A stretch of DNA of 64,000 nucleotides from Tubiluchus corallicola (GCA_030141605.1 JAQGDQ010000304.1:218616-282615), one strand, 5' to 3'; positions 24,816 through 52,282 are shown, numbered from the stretch's first letter. A program made the numbers and translations. Notes: generated by a model from the sequence alone, not told the origin.

Positions 24816-27278
24816 ATTAAAGCATCGTGTAAGACTACTTTGCAGGTATTATTTTCAGTCAGATCTAATGTGCTTTTAAGTTTTAGGCTCTTAAGCCTCT
24901 GGGGTGCTTAAAAACTAATTCACAACAATATAAATAATCTTAAATAATTTTTTGTTCATTCCCACACACTTGCATGCTACCCACAACGTGAACTACGTAT
25001 TATTTTCATGCCGCTCTTTATACACATTGGGGTACCGCCAAGAGTCTACAGCATTTGCTTACACCCGGAAGCCATAAGAGCTCATTTTCACGTAAACTTG
25101 CGTAACTATTAAATGCTGTACATGACTCACGCTTGATAATGCAAATTAATTAACATTGCCTGTGCATAAAATCAATTTTGTTTCTAACGCTGCACTCGGT
25201 CGACTAATCCTAGAACTACTTTAACAAGATTTGTTTGTAAGGATACCGCCACTCTTCTTTGAAACATGTTAATGGTTAATTAAATATTTTTTATACACTC
25301 GAGTTTATTTCAAGTTTATTCATCAATGACGAAATTGAAACAAGACTTGTTAGAAGGAAAGGAAGTGTGAAAGAGTCGACAAATAGCCTGGATTTGAACC
25401 AGACATTTTTGGATTTTTATAACTCATAAACCAATTTAAAAATGGGTTAACTTTATCTTTATTTTAATTGGTATATATACATTTTTATTCTCTTGACAAT
25501 TAATAATACTTTAAGCGGACAAAACAGCTCAAATACAGAAGCGCGTATGTTAAGAAAACTAAGGTTAAAAACCACATACAACAACATGCCATAATTCTAT
25601 TCGGTACAATAAGAATGTAAATCTCTCGAAGATAGTCTAGAGCACTGAAACAATAAAATCTTCAGAGAACAAGTACATGTATATATAGCATATTTTTACT
25701 TTATTTCATATGTGGCTCTATATGCCGCCCTAAGCTTACCTACACTGAAGATTGTTTATTGGCAAAAACTGGTGACCTTTCGCTATCACCATCATAATAT
25801 ACTATTCTCCTGTGGTGGCTAATTATTTGTATCGGATATTGCGCTAGACATGCAATCCTATACAAACCTAACGCGCAAGTGAGTAAATATTCAGCTAAGC
25901 ATAGCAGCAGAGTGAATGGCATTTATATGAACCAGACAGTCTGACTAGTATAGACGTCTCAGAGTGAATGTAACTAGGGCGATGTACTCGCTCGGTCACC
26001 TGTGGCCGCACTGCCGGTTAGCCGTTTTCCGACACGGGCAGATATCGATCCGACCATACTGAAGCCAGACCTATTTATCTAGAACTATTATAATAGGAGA
26101 AAGCGAATGCTAATTCTCAGTTACTAGGCCTCCAGCAACAACCATCGGCATTAAAACTACTTCATATTTCTACCACGCATACCACTCACATGAAATCTTT
26201 TTTGCTTTTTCAAAAAAGTACGAATTTTGAGCAATTACTGTAACCATTTCTTAAATAATTTCTTTTTAACTGGACAATTCGTTATCAAAACCGGACAATT
26301 CAGCAATTCTGAAAAAAATATGCCAAATATTAAAGCAAATATTACAGCCACATGTGGCAATAAGGATATTCGCACCATTCTCACAAGTTATTAATACGTT
26401 CACAATAAAAGATTAGGACATTTAACAAGCCCACGTAGCCCTTATGCCCAACTTCTTTTAGTTCAGTGTCCAGACCAGAATCCATATGTATATACTCAAC
26501 ACATTTTCGCAACTTTGTAGGAAAGCCTGTTACAATATAGGAAAACGATTATTAGAACTTGTGAACAACAAACATCTACTAGCTATTGTCAACTCCGTAC
26601 GAATCATATAATGATACAATCTTATTTTAAGATGTGGAATAACAGTCTGTTTGTAACTAATAATCGTCGAACGAGATAGCTGCGAATGCTTATTTACTGA
26701 ACGTGTAATATGTATAGTAGTATTTTAAATGTACCCTTTAATGTAGTATTTCACTGCAGTGTGATAAAATGGTTTACGTTTTTTGTATGGCTTTTATGCC
26801 ATGATAAACTAATGTAATCTAATCTCAACAAAGAAAAATTTGAATCTTTTTAGAGTGTCTTTAATACTTTAAAAAGGTTTTTACTTTCTTCAAAACGTTT
26901 TATTGCAAACACAAATAAAGAAATACATTCCCAGCAAGAAATACATTTTAGGTACACCATTATTGAAAAAAATTTCAAGAATAACTTTTGTGATTGCGAA
27001 AACTTTTTTCAAGCGTTATTTGGAAACTATACTGATAATTAATATATTTTAATATTACAATACATGCCTTCCAAATGGAATTTGTATATTCCAGGTTTTT
27101 TATGGTCCAAAAATAGACCTATGGCAGCCGTAGGACATGCACAAGTCTTTAGAGCAAGAAGGAAAGAACAAGAAAATTGCTATCTCATGTAAAATAAAAT
27201 TCCAAGATCAAAATATTAGCGGTCAAAAACAAACAGTGAAGTCAGGATCTTCCAGAAATGAGATGTAAGATGACCACT

Positions 27279-27536
27279 ATATACATATATATATATATAT
27301 ATATGATAGTAAATACTAAATATCATTCAGCGCACTAACATTACTCAGATAATTCGTACTTTACAAGGTATTATGCAGACTTTATTAGGAGAGAGATTTA
27401 AACGCGTCACAGATTGAGATAAAATAAACAAGAACAATGAGTTTTATCAAATCATGTATCCTGCAAATATATATATATATATATATATATAAAATTGTAT
27501 ATGTGCACTTGTATATATATATATATATATATATAA
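27279..27536. repeat. AT microsatellite cluster
   Basis: Three (TA)n runs of roughly 24-26 bp lie at about 27279-27304, 27467-27491 and 27511-27536. The last two are separated by only about 20 bp. Confidence 0.9.
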
Positions 27537-30500
27537 AATCTCCAGCTACTTGCGACTGCGCAATAATAGATTATTACTTACAAATGCACAATGTGTACCT
27601 GCTTAACAAAAAATCTAACTGTTTGTGGTATGCTAATGAAATGCTTCACAAAACCTCTAACGCAGTGAGCAGGAACTGAGAACTGCCATCACTACCTCAA
27701 TGATGATCTCGGAGAAACCAGTAGTGTGGTTATTAGACAAATCTGATCAGTTCCAAACGTTATACACACACAGAAGTGGAAAGGAATGTTAAAAAAGTAA
27801 TTTCATTTCAGCATTTAACATTAAAAGCAGCTGTTTAACGATTTCAGAAATTCAGGTTACAAGCGAGACGCGAATCCGTATATTTATAATTGAAATCAAA
27901 ATTTCCATTCAACAACAGACAGTGTTTTACTGGTATGATGCACGTGGTATCGTACACAGATTGGCAGCCAGGGCTTAGAATATTAGTAGTTAGAATGTAA
28001 AGTTTGTGAAGGTCAAGAGGAATGCAGGAAATATGTGATGTAACGCGATGCAGTTGTAAACATGCTGGGAGGTAAAAAATTGTTTATGAGTAACGAAGGT
28101 ATATTGCATTAAGGTATTTAATAAAAGTTAAACAAAAGCTCGAGACTATTTAGAAAGACAGGTGCGCAAGCAAGCAACACTCAATTAATGAAAATTATAT
28201 ACAAAAAACACGAATTCTCTATTATCCAATTTGAAAGCACTTCTCTATTGTTAGTTTCTTATGCTATCGACTGAGTGCCCTTGTTAAATGAAAGTGTAGC
28301 TGCGTAAAATTCCATGTTCCATTCCATATGTGGAATAGAACTACAATGGAATGTTTCATTCAGTAAGTGAATGAGTCAATGAATTAATGTTGTTACTTAA
28401 ATATGTAGTTACGAAGCGTAGGCTAGGAGAGGAAAAGTTAAATATTATTAAGTTTGTGGAAGCATTTAATTACAAAATCGGTAGTTCTGCACGCTAGTCC
28501 CTTTTGTTTCAGCAGGACAGGTTTCACATTAAGACGAGAATGTCTTTGGAAAAGCTGAATGAAGTTAGCATTCCTTAAGGTCCCATCAGTTACGTTCCAC
28601 AAACGAATTTGAACGTCTACTGTATCTCTCTTGTTCATATTTTTAGACGTTGTTACGAACATGAAAAAATACTTTATTATTTATTATTTTTATTATTTTC
28701 ATTAGGCATATACTGCAGGAAACATGTGCATATGCCAAATATGCAAGAACATGTAGAAGATTTACGCCCTCACTCACTAACTAGTAAGGCCTATGGGACA
28801 AATAGCTGAAAGGTCGTAAATTGCATTCGCCAGATCATGCCCAAGCCAGACCACTAATGTAGAATCATCAGAAATCACTGACATTCAAAATCACGCATTC
28901 ACGCTAACAGGAAGTTTTGAGCTGTTACAAGTAAAAAAATCAGTTATTGGTTATTCAGCAATCAGGATTAACCCTACGTTATTCAAATATCAAATGTGCA
29001 TTGACACGCACAGTGGCGTACGTGCTTTCATTGTTCAATTACAACTTTATATCAATTTAATGTACTGTTATGCGCACACTATAAAATGCTGCCATAAATC
29101 ATTTGCAACCAAGGCGTGGCTCAGCCCATTCTTTACTAATGGAAAATAAACTCGATAAAACGTGGCCAAAATAAAGAAAGTTCTGTGTTGGCACACTCTG
29201 TTAGTTATTAATTAGAAAGCGTCCGAGACGCCCACATTGCACAGAGCGAGAGAGTTCAATAACCGGTAGTAGTTTACTAGGTCATCTACAGCTCTAGCGA
29301 CGACGTTGTGCTAGGCAGTAAAACTACCTGTAACCACTATGTCTGGTACAGCTAATTATGCCAAAACTGGAAAGTGTTGTGTATTTTAGCCTGCGGACAA
29401 AAGATGCGCAACATTTTTTTCTTACTTTCCCAAACTTCCCAACTTTAGTTAAATACCATAAACTTGCCAAGTGGAAACAAAACAACGTGTACGGCCTGTA
29501 GTCTATTGTGAGTGAAAGATCATTCTTGGGCGTAGCAACTTTTTCACAAGTTTATTTGCTCCAAATATTTTACGAAAAAATGTTAACAGTGGGTTCAATC
29601 AACGACGAAAAAATAGTTTTTGTGGCTCGAAACTGAATAATAAATTTCAGAAAATATGTTAAGCTCGAGCATTGTAACATTAAAATTCAACTACACTTTT
29701 ATAAAACCGCGATCTGCATTTCACCCATAAATTTTTACTATTCAAAAACTTCAAAGTTAAGCCTAAAAATTCACTATTTACAATAAATAGTATGTTAGCC
29801 GGCAGTAGATGAAAAATTTACTAATGTTGCACAAAACATGTCAAATGTCAAATTTATAACCGTAAACTGCAATTCAAAGATATGACAGTGCTACCACATA
29901 CGGTCAACACAAAACCATAAAATAGTAAACTGACGGATATTGCAGATTTACAACAACGCACTATCTCCCTCAACTTGACTGAGCTTTATCAAAATTATTC
30001 TGATATGAATAATTATATTATTGAAATTGGTTGTAGCAGCAGCAGTTATATTATATCAGAAAGCTAAAATTAAAAACTGTGTACTGTGTTGTTTGTCTTT
30101 TATGACTGTTGGGTATTACCGCTCATCAAAACTTTGTTGAGCACACTAAATGTAAAATCTGTGTTAATGAAAAATAATGGAAACTCTCCACGGAAGCATA
30201 GTAAACTCTAAACACTACAAAGCGCACGTTTTCAAGCCTTTTCTAATGGTTTTAAGATGTGTATTACGAAACCTTTAAAACTCAACATGAAAGGGAAATG
30301 TTCACTTTCAACATAAAATGTTATCAACATTGCATAATCTCATTTACAAAAAACCTTGCCAAGTCATAGAGAAAGTCCATGACAGCAGCGCAAGACTGTG
30401 CGCGCAAAATATGTAGCATAAGCAAATTAAAACTGCATAAAGTGAGAAATGACATGCTAATATGTTTTGCAAATGGCCAAATCATAACCGGGAAACTATG

Positions 30501-33500
30501 CTGGCCAGTTTTTCACGGAATAGATCGAACTTCGCTCATTTGTAGTAGTACAGTACTTCCCGTTTCTCTGAGAATACCCATCTCAAAAAAATGGAAAAAT
30601 CAGATCTCAGATGACAGGAAACTACAAACAAGAATTTGGCGTAAAGAACATTATGTAACAAAAATGATTTAAAAGATGGCAGTACACATATTGCAATAAA
30701 TGGTAACTTTCGCTTGTCTGACGCTGAGTAAAGAAAAAAGAATGTTTTTGTAAAATACGAACACATTATATGGAGTATGGTGTCAGTTTTTGCAAAGTAA
30801 GGCTTTAGGCTTCAACAAAAAATGCTTTTACTGCTTATCATAATTATGAAAGATGATGAAAGTGGCATGTTTAGAACTAAGTGAAAATAAAACAATAGGT
30901 AATACTTGAAAGTAAAATAAAATATTCGCACATCTAATACCATAAATAAATGCAAAGTCCAACTCAGCAACTAGGGTCCTTACCTTAATTTGTTCACTTG
31001 GAAAAAATTAAAATAATCCTGCTTTCTAACGCACAAACCATAAATTTCTATTAAATGTATTGGTGTAGTAATTATCAGCAGTAGTTAAACATTAGGCAGG
31101 AACTAAATTTAGTAATATTCTGCAGTTGTTATGCTGGTGACTCACAACTTGCTACAGACCCTCACTTCCTGAATACTAGTTTACACAGTAAACACGCACT
31201 TACAATACCTGCTATAATTAGGCTCATCAGAGTTCCATCAGAGTCAAGTAAACATTAATTTTCTTTAAAACAAGGCTGCACATTTTATATATGTGCTGAT
31301 ATATATCAAACAAAGATGCTAAGTCCAGATAATATGAAACATATTATGCAACAGTTGCTATCAAAAACAACAAATTGGCCCTATGCCGAATATTTTGAAT
31401 GAATGACTGCTGTAATCTTGTACCTACTTAGCATATTGCAATGACATGTATTACACAAAAACACATGTTGAATACCACAACAATTCAGACAAATTATGTG
31501 ACATTTGTATTTAATGTAATATGTATAAGTGCTCTGAGTGCTTAAATAGATTCACCTCCATTTCAGGTTAGCCGCTAGGCTTTCTCCTGGCATTGATTAG
31601 ACATACTACAATTAGGAGTGGATGCACCAAAGTTTGAAAATAATACTCGATTAATTTTGTTTTTAAAATAGAAGTGCATGTTTCAGCAGAGTCGTGCAAA
31701 ATCTAATACCAAATTTCGATTTTAGGAGCATGAAGGTGAAAAGAACGGTTTTGCAAATATTTATTTTAAGCATCTAAATGATGAGCATGATCATTACACT
31801 GTCAGCTGGGTTTGCCAGGACCACCTAAACTTTAAAACACAGCCATGATACACAGGGCCTACAGGGCTGAATTTTTGTAAAATTAGTAATATTTGGAATT
31901 AAAAATCATGAACCAAAAAAAGAGATGTGTTTCACTTGTTTTGTTGCCAAATCTAAAAATGTTAAAATTTAAAAATAACTAGCTTTTGAACTTATGACAA
32001 TTTGTTAAATCTTTAAGGAGCCAATTAATGTACCAGTGATTTTTTTAAACTTGTGTTTAAATCATTGCAAGTTTACTTTTACAAGTGTAATGCATTTGCA
32101 AGTTCTGTAATGTGTAACAATTTAACTAACAAGTTTGCATACCTACTATAAACAATTATTTATTGCATGTTGAATATGCACTTGTAGTGGGCATAGTGGC
32201 ACAATTTAGTATGCAAATTTTTCAAGTAATTTGCTCTAGCATAGCTACTTTAAGTTGATTAATTAAACTGCTTACAATTATGCATCAGCAATGTCTAAAC
32301 AACTTAATTACTAGGTAGAAAATGTATGGCACCTCATAAAATAATTTGTTTCATGGTGGATTTATGGTTTTATTAGCTCACCTGACCCTTCCAGTTAGTC
32401 AAGCAATTTGTTTTACGTAATTTCTTTTGGTTGTTTAATTCAAGTAATTTAATTCAGAAATTATGAAACAGAAGCTTTCTCACTGACATTAAGTTATAAC
32501 TATATAAATCTGGCTGTGCATGGCGAACTAATATGAATAATAACAAGTCAATAAAATAAAACCTTTTTATGCCAGTTTGGGAATTATTTATTTCAGTAAA
32601 AGAACATCTGCATAGATTTGGCTCTTTTTTGTCTCTATACAGAAATTTGATGAAATTATGTCTGGTGAAGAATTTTGGCATCCAAATTTGCAAGCATAAC
32701 GACATAACGAGTAAGGGTATGTTACATGGTGACTTTTAAGCAACAGCACCTGTGTTATCAAGGCAAAATGGTATTTGCATATGAAAGTACTTATTACTAA
32801 TTTATTAATACCCTTAAATGCTTTGAAAACAGGATATACAAAGATCGGTCAAGCGCAGGGCCATAATATCGAAAAAGGGAAAAGTAACGCAAGCCACCAT
32901 GACTTTTCAATTATTACATGTATTGTACTTGTACTTTTCAAGCCTTATCCTTATCCCTAAGTGATGCTCTGGGTGTACAATTAACAGTGGAAACTGTTAG
33001 TATGTTATAGGTCTCAAAAAACTAGTGCTTCAGAAAAGTCAAGTACAAACATGATTTAGGCCAGTACCTTTCCAGCATTTTCCCAGTGACTACATTTAAA
33101 TGATGCAATAAGAGAATTTATAAGACAAGGAAATTTGGTCTCAATCTTAAACCATAGCGCAAAACAATCTAACATGTAAACTGTTGAAAGGGAACATGCT
33201 ACTTTTTAAAGAATAACTTACATGAAAGAATTTTATTACCGCAGAAACCTAATTTCACCTTTGCATGGCTAGTTCTTTGCTGTTACATGCTTTTTGCCAT
33301 TTGCTAGTTAGACAAACTTGTACTAGTGCCTGCATCTCAGAAATGCATTACACAAAAAAACAGATACTGTACCTCCCAGTTCAGATGTTGTTCAGTTGTT
33401 TGAGAGCTCATTTGTGAGCACAGCAGTGAAAGTGAAATTTAATTTTTTAACTAAAAATTTGCTGAGTTTTGTGTATCACACTAAACATTGTACAGTAGGA

Positions 33501-34479
33501 CTGTGCCTCAAATTTTGTTTCTTGCAAAAACATGCAACATGACCGTGGACTGTTTGTGCTGTTCAATTATTATTCATTTGGGACGTGATAACTATCTGGA
33601 CTCCATGGCCGTTAATTAAGTTTTTAACTTATTATTTAATTATAAGAAACACTTTGGCATTATGGCAGATACTAAAATGTATACTTTTTACCACACTTCA
33701 AGATGGGTGGGATAAAAAAATCATCCTCTTTTCCTTTACATAGCTAAGGACCTCCAGTTAAAAGGATTAGGTACCAAAACAAAACAGTTACAACATAGTT
33801 AATCATTATTATTATTCAGTCCATAATACCTGAGACTATGCCTAAACACTGCTTTCAGTTTATCATGTAATGCTGATGTATTATTGCATCTAATTACCCA
33901 TTATTATTATTATTAATATTAAGTATTATTTCTAATGTAATGTAATGATCTAAATTTATATCACAGGCATGTGTCCCACATTAAAGTTTCTGAGTACACA
34001 CAAAAGATTGTGGCAAAATATGAACAAGACTTCACATATTTTATCAGTGCACGTACCACTTTCACACCGTACAATAAAAAAAGACTAAAACAAGATAAAC
34101 GCTCATTAACATAGGGGAAGTGTTTAAAAGAACTAGGCCTGTACTTTTGGACTCAAATTACAAATGTCACAAACACTTTGAAAATCTATTGTTTAACATA
34201 CCACTCAGTAAATAAATCGTGTAAATCAGTACTTTATCTTCTCAGAATAAACGTGCAGTTTTATCCCATTCAAAGCCAGCACATAATTAAGAAAGCAACA
34301 ACACACACTAACTATCTTCCATGATAAATACGCCTTTAATAACCAGAGAAACAACTGCACGTCTCGGTGTTTGTATGGTGGCAGCACCTTACATGAAATC
34401 GTGTTCGTACTTCGTTCTCGTGCACACTTCGGGTCTATGGTCACCTTTTGCTGTCTTTCCTAAATGAATTTTTAGTTCA

Positions 34480-34735
34480 TTTCATGTATTATTTGTATTA
34501 AATAATAATTTTCAAAATTATTTTCCACTACATTTTTATATTGTCTTTATGGAATAAGTATTTTGCAATGATTTCACTTTCTCAGAATTTCTTTTAGTTG
34601 TCTATAATATTGTCTGTATTATTAATACTATTTCTCTATTGCCTGTATTAAATATTTTCAAATGATTTCACTTTTGCCGAATTTTTTAGCTTGTATTAAA
34701 TAATTTTTAAATGATTTTACTTTGTTTTCCACATA
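34480..34735 (+). repeat. Degenerate tandem repeat in AT-rich DNA
   Basis: The pattern TGTATTAAAT- followed by TTTTCAAATGATTTCACTTT- and GAATTTTTTAG recurs with changes about three to four times, with TGATTT(C/T)AC as the steadiest word. Unit spacing is uneven, about 50-90 bp. Confidence 0.45.
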
Positions 34736-37700
34736 ACCCATTAAAATCCTTGCTTTACGTTTTTAACTTATGTGTCTACTTTTAAGTTTTATAATATATT
34801 GGTCTGGGTGTGTATTGTGTAGGCATGTATAAATTTACATATATAGAGAAAGATTTTAAGTGTCCCATAGTTCTTATTTTCTAATCTGGCAACCCTAAGT
34901 AAGACATAATATATATGTACGGCTATACGCGAATACGAAAGGCAATGTCTTGCATACATTGCCACAAAAATTGATAACTTTAATAAAGCCCTAAGCCACT
35001 AGAAATTAAACTTGACCAAAAAAGGAATCATTTTAAAATAAATAACATACAGTTTGGCACTCTACAGGCACCAATAGCATGGACACTTAACGTGGAAGGA
35101 CTGGAATTTGGTCCATTGTAAAGACGAATACTCTAAAATAATACGCCAACCAGTAGGAGTGCCTCAGCAAGAAATACTCAAGTCAGGGTTCAGCACTGAT
35201 TTGACTGAGGCAGGAATTTGGATTACAATTGAATTCAATAATATTATATTTTTAGTAATTTATTCAACTGATAAGCATTCTTGTGGACCACAGTAGCAAT
35301 AACATTATTGGCTAATGTTCTTATGTAACCTGGTAAAACATTGACAGGAAAACAATACTACTAAAAAATTTCGCTGCTAAAAGCCCAAAAAAACTTATTT
35401 TATAAGATTTACAAGTAGGTTAAGAAAATAGGCTAAGGCACCAGTCCTGATGTGGATCCATGAATTATAATTATATCTTCAGCTGTTAGATATTTTTGAG
35501 CACAACACTTTGTATTTTTTCAATATGTTCTTAGCCACACGCAAGAAATTTCTAAAATGAGAATACAAGGCAAGCAAATAAATGTGGTTGATCAGAAAAA
35601 GGACAAGATACCAATGTGACTACAAAAAATGTAAACAAGCTTTGTCTTCTTTACAGTAAATGTGACAATCTCAGCCCTGGATTTCTTGAAACATTTGAGA
35701 TACTGCTGATCCATATTGTCCAATGTGTCAAGTACCATATCTGGCAATACAATTACCATAAATACAGTACACTGTTTGAAAAATATTTATTTGAATACAA
35801 CCATATTACATAATGTATTTATGAACAATGACAACAATAAGCAATACTGTAGAAATATTCAAAACCATGAATTTAGGTCAAAGGGAAAAATCTTCAGCAA
35901 AATGATGTTAAAAATTGCCTATAACCACTACAGCCATTATTGCAAAAATGATTTGATTTTTGAAAGAGTTATACAAAGAGATTTATAATTTTTATATCTA
36001 AAAACATTGTACATAAAAGGCTACTATGCAAGAACACATATGCAATTTAAGAATTTAAACGTTTGAGTTCATTGCTTAATTTTTCTTGTGTGGATTTTGA
36101 ATCAGCTGAGTCCTACTAAGCTTAAAAACTTATGCCATCCCTACAAATAATTTTTGTAACAATTAGGTCAATTCTTCATGGAATTGCTCTTATCCTGAGG
36201 AAGTATATGTCATAGTAGACTAAAGACATGTTCATATTTATTAGGTAGCAAAGGTGACTGGGCATATAATTTTCTAATGCTGTCATTGCTATCAGATAAA
36301 TGCAAACATGCCTTACCAGTAAATAAAAATAAGGCACAATATTCATGTAGCATAATTAAAACAATGGTTGATCAAGTACGGTTTCCAGACTGCAAATAAA
36401 GTTATTATTGTTTAGTATGTATTATGCAAAGAACAAATGATAGGCCTAGAATAGTTAGTTGACTAGTGAGTTGATTACAACAAATCAATAAAATAGCTAG
36501 TAATACATTTGCTCTGCTCAGAACAATTTTACACTTATATTTGAATTGTAAGTTCTAAAAGCCTCTGAATGTAAAAAGTAATGAATGGAAAAACACATAT
36601 AAAGCAAGTGTCATTTAAGAGTTTCTGTCTATAGTATCTTCAGTTTTAATTTCAACTAATTTAAGCAATACAAATGTGACACACGCGACATTTTGCCAAA
36701 TGTTACAGACATGCCTAAATCAACTTTGTAAGTGTAGACAAACTGAGAAAAACTAAGATGGTGAAGGAAACAAAATTATTATAGGGACGCATCAGAAAGT
36801 AGACCATAAACCCAGTACATGTAGTCGTGTACATATTATACGAATAATATTTGCAGAAAAACACATAAATAATAAATATTCATTTACACAAACATTTTTA
36901 CTGCACCAAATGCCAATATTAACTAAATTATAATTTAATAATAAGCTAAATTCTAAATTAACCACTTATAATGTGCTGAAATAATTATTTTTAGAATCAT
37001 ACCTGGAACCAGCCTAGCAAAAATGTCATGTTCTGAGAAAATTCACAATGACATATGAATATCCACAAAATACGAATACTATACATGCGTTTTTCAGTCA
37101 TATGGATAATTATCTATAATCAATAACCAACGAGAAACAAATCTGCAAGGTAAAAAACAACAATAACATATACATCAACACATTTTTTGTTTGTGCTTTA
37201 CCTTTAGTTATATCACAAAATCGCTACCTTACAACAAAAAGTAATAGCATTGTGTCCCATGTTTACGACATTTCAAAATTTGTTTACAACGACACACATT
37301 ATTTTGAATGATGAGAACCTTACAATGAATAAATGAGAATGAAATCACGATTGTTTCACAGCTTGATTTAGTTCATCCGAATTCATGTAAAACGTCCATA
37401 TCAGTAAAACATAGTAAAACTTTGATAGTATTAGATAGCATTACAATTGCAAGTAACCATAATTATTACTGTAAAACAAAATTTTTAACAAATTGCTAAT
37501 TGGCTTATTTGGCTAATATAAATAAGGACTTAAATGTCAAGTAAATTCCAGTTTTACGGAATGACAAAACTAATTCTATTAATTGCCTGACATAATTTAT
37601 TTGCTCGTTGCATTTTTTCAAAGAATATGAAGTTCTCTTCAGCACTTTGACAAGAACACTTGCATCTTGAATCTGGAAAGTAAGCAGTACTACCACGGCC

Positions 37701-38830
37701 TGTTGTGCTACTTGTTAAATGATATATAACTTGAAACATTTTTGACTGCAATACACTACACGTTCACCAAAGATGACAGCTATAAAGTAACATGCAAACT
37801 CTAACTGGTCAGTATATCAATGACTAAAGTGGCGTTTATGTAGTATGCATTTTGGAGGTGCGGAATAGACAAAATCGGTTTATATTGTTTTCAATGCAAC
37901 CGTTTACACAGCCTAGGTAAGTGTTTTTCTTTTTCTGTATCTATTTCCTCTTGATATCTTTCCATAGTGTATTCCGCAGGTCGAAAACGCATACATTTAA
38001 ATGCTACTTAATGGTATGAATCCATGTAATGTGATGTAAATTTGTGAACTAAGAATACATGAAAAGCAACCCCAAGTACAACTGAAGCACTATAAATGAA
38101 TGTAAAGTATAAGTAATCATTACTCACCATACGTATTCAAAACACATTATAATACATTTTCCACATATGTATAGAATACTAAACTATATTATAGAAAATT
38201 AGTGGTGTATATTATGTTGATTTATAAATTACAAGAACACAGGGAAATGATGACTAAATAACTTTTTAACCATTTTTCATCTAAGCACTATACTTCTATA
38301 GTGCTGACTGCCATAATACTATAATTAAAAAGTATAGAAAGTGAACGCTGCTTTTACCAAACTATTGCGTAGTTAGAAAAGAATAAAGTGAATATTAAAT
38401 GTATAAACTTTGACACAAGCTGATAATGACACCAGTAAATTAAATATAACCAAATGGGACAACAGTGATTTACATAACATAATCAGTAGGTAGTAAAAAT
38501 GTAAAATAAAAAATCAAGTATTATCAAGTAGAAGCGTACTTTAAATCTGTAAGCAACACTTTTGGCTTCCATACTATAAGAAAGTATGGTTACATGGAAG
38601 ATGGAGACTTTTCCTAGCAATAATTTTAGTGAAAGTGGAAGCATATGAATTTCTATCAGAAACAAACTTGTTACTTAAAACTGTCCTTTAGCAAAAGTTC
38701 ACATAGGCTGTTCCTTCAAAAGAGGCACAGAATGCTTGCAGTTGGATGAGCAATCTACTGCAATACCAGTTCGAGCATTTACAGTTTATGCCATGGAACA
38801 TTTCTAGCAGCAGATAATGCAATGTTAGTT

Positions 38831-50265
<11,435 letters not shown>

Positions 50266-52282
50266 TTAAATAACTATAACGGCACAATGAAAATTATTAA
50301 ACACAAGTGCTAATAGTGCATGAAAAATTATACAAGTTGTGACCAAAGTTTGTTCACATTGATAGAAATGTTATACGAGGATGATAAATAAATAATTTAT
50401 AAAAACACAAATGAAAAGGTTTTGCTTACATCAGATTGGGAACCAAAGCATAATTACAGCCTGAAAAGCAAAAAAAGATTTTTTTACACTGAAGATACCC
50501 ATGGTAAACTACCCCATTTTGAAGTATAATAAAAGTATACATTTTAGTACGTTAAATTATTTCTGATAATTAAATAATGGGTTAAAAACTTAGTTAACAG
50601 CCGGTGAGCTCAGCTAGTGACAAATGAACATAAGTTTTAACAGTAAAACATTCAATGATCATGTTACACATATATACGAAAGTGAAAATCGAAGAATAGT
50701 GTTACTGTACAACAATGAGTGAGATATACAAAGATCGTCAACTTTTAAGTTTAAAAATTTAAATTTCAAGTTTACCAGTGTGTTCACGTACGAGCTCACG
50801 AACTAGTACGCTATGTCGCAACTGAACACCATCTGAACTGAGAGATACATTGCCTGCTTCTTGTGCAACGTGCATCTGAGATGCAAGCACTACTAACCTG
50901 ACCATCTAACTAGCAAATGGCAAAATGCATCTAACAGCTGCGCGAGGGCAGTAATAATTCTTTCACAGACGTTATTCTTTAAAAAACAATATGGTTCTTT
51001 TCAATATTTTACAAACAAATTTGTTTTGAGTTACAGTTTAAGATTGTGTGTGATTTTTCTTTAATCAAAATCTATGTGAAAATATACCCAACTAAATGAA
51101 CCAAGCAACAAAAACAACACTAAATTCAGTGAATGCAGATAGCATTTGGAAAACTAAGGAATTATTTATTAGTAAAAGCAACAGTTTTCTAATTCAATAT
51201 TAGATATGACACTTAGGAAACATTTAATTACACTTGTTATTACTAATAGTAACACCATGGTGAGAATTTGCATACAATAATTTTTTATATAAGCATGTAG
51301 TAAATTCAGTAGAACTTGTGCTAAAGCTGTATCATTACTCACATCCACAATGTAGGCTTAAAAATACCAAGCAGATATGATCAGATAAATTACTTTTTTT
51401 ATTTGCCGTGATTCATAATATTAGATATCAACTTATCCAGTTAGACTATAAGACAGGCAGGCAACTAAACAAACACGATGGAAAATATTTGAGCAATAAT
51501 GGATCAATCATGATCTAAGAATTTACAGGGTCATCCAGAAAAAACACTCTACAAAAACTTGTAAGTTAAAGAGGAGTAGTAACAATTTAACAGAACAACG
51601 ATGAATCTGTACATTTTATACACAAGTAAAAATTTGGTGGTAATTTTTGTTTTACAAGTCATAAAGGCATGTATAAAAATATAAAACTGTATTTCAATAA
51701 GAAAAAAACGAATTTTTTTCAAAATTTACAGTTTGAAACGAGAAAAACTCAGCTTTTAATATTTCTTGTTGTATATAACTTACAAAACAGCCTTGACGTG
51801 AATCATCTAGACTTTGCAAGAAAAATTAAAGATGTGCCTGAACAGAAAAACTTTGCTTCATTAATGAATTAAATTTCTGTAAAATGAGATTAATTCAGTT
51901 AGTGACCAGTTCCAACTTGTGCAAGGAAAGTACACAATGCAATTTTTCTAACTGTCAATAAAGAAATATTAAGAGGTGGATTTTGGAAAAATTAACTCTT
52001 CTTTGTTATAATGGAAATGCAATTTTAAAGATCACCTTTTTAAAAAGTTCAGCAAAAACAAAACATAAATCTACAACTAAATTTCTTTCTTGTGTATTTA
52101 TTATTATTATTAAGTATTATTCATTATTATTCTGTTAAATATTTATGTCTTTTTGACTAGCAATTTTTTATTAAAAAATCTGCATGGAATGTCTTTTCTG
52201 GAAGACTTTGTAATTTGGGGGTTCAAATTTGGGTGTTCCATGTCACAGTGTTCCATACTTAGATAAATTTATTATACAAAAT

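Larger units (their letters stand above)
21986..38830. other. Long gene-poor region between RAR and EEIG
   Basis: About 17 kb without a recognisable protein gene. It may include the RAR promoter and further leader exons, and the EEIG 3' untranslated region. It holds the AGGTCA-bearing repeat family (22.88-23.86 kb), a hAT-like element inside it, a tRNA-like fragment at 24.76 kb, AT tracts at 27.3-27.5 kb and a degenerate tandem repeat at 34.5-34.7 kb. Patches less AT-rich than their surroundings occur at about 25975-26065 and 29215-29335, and either could be a promoter. Open frames here are short and lack splice partners or family motifs. Confidence 0.6.

Noticed and set aside
25380-25470. 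Minus-strand GGTTCAAATCC, a perfect pol III B-box word
   Set aside because: No convincing A-box or cloverleaf at the right distance; a single 11-bp match is expected by chance.
30379-30672. 97-codon open frame in the gene-poor region
   Set aside because: No motif, no neighbouring exons and typical of chance frames at this base composition.
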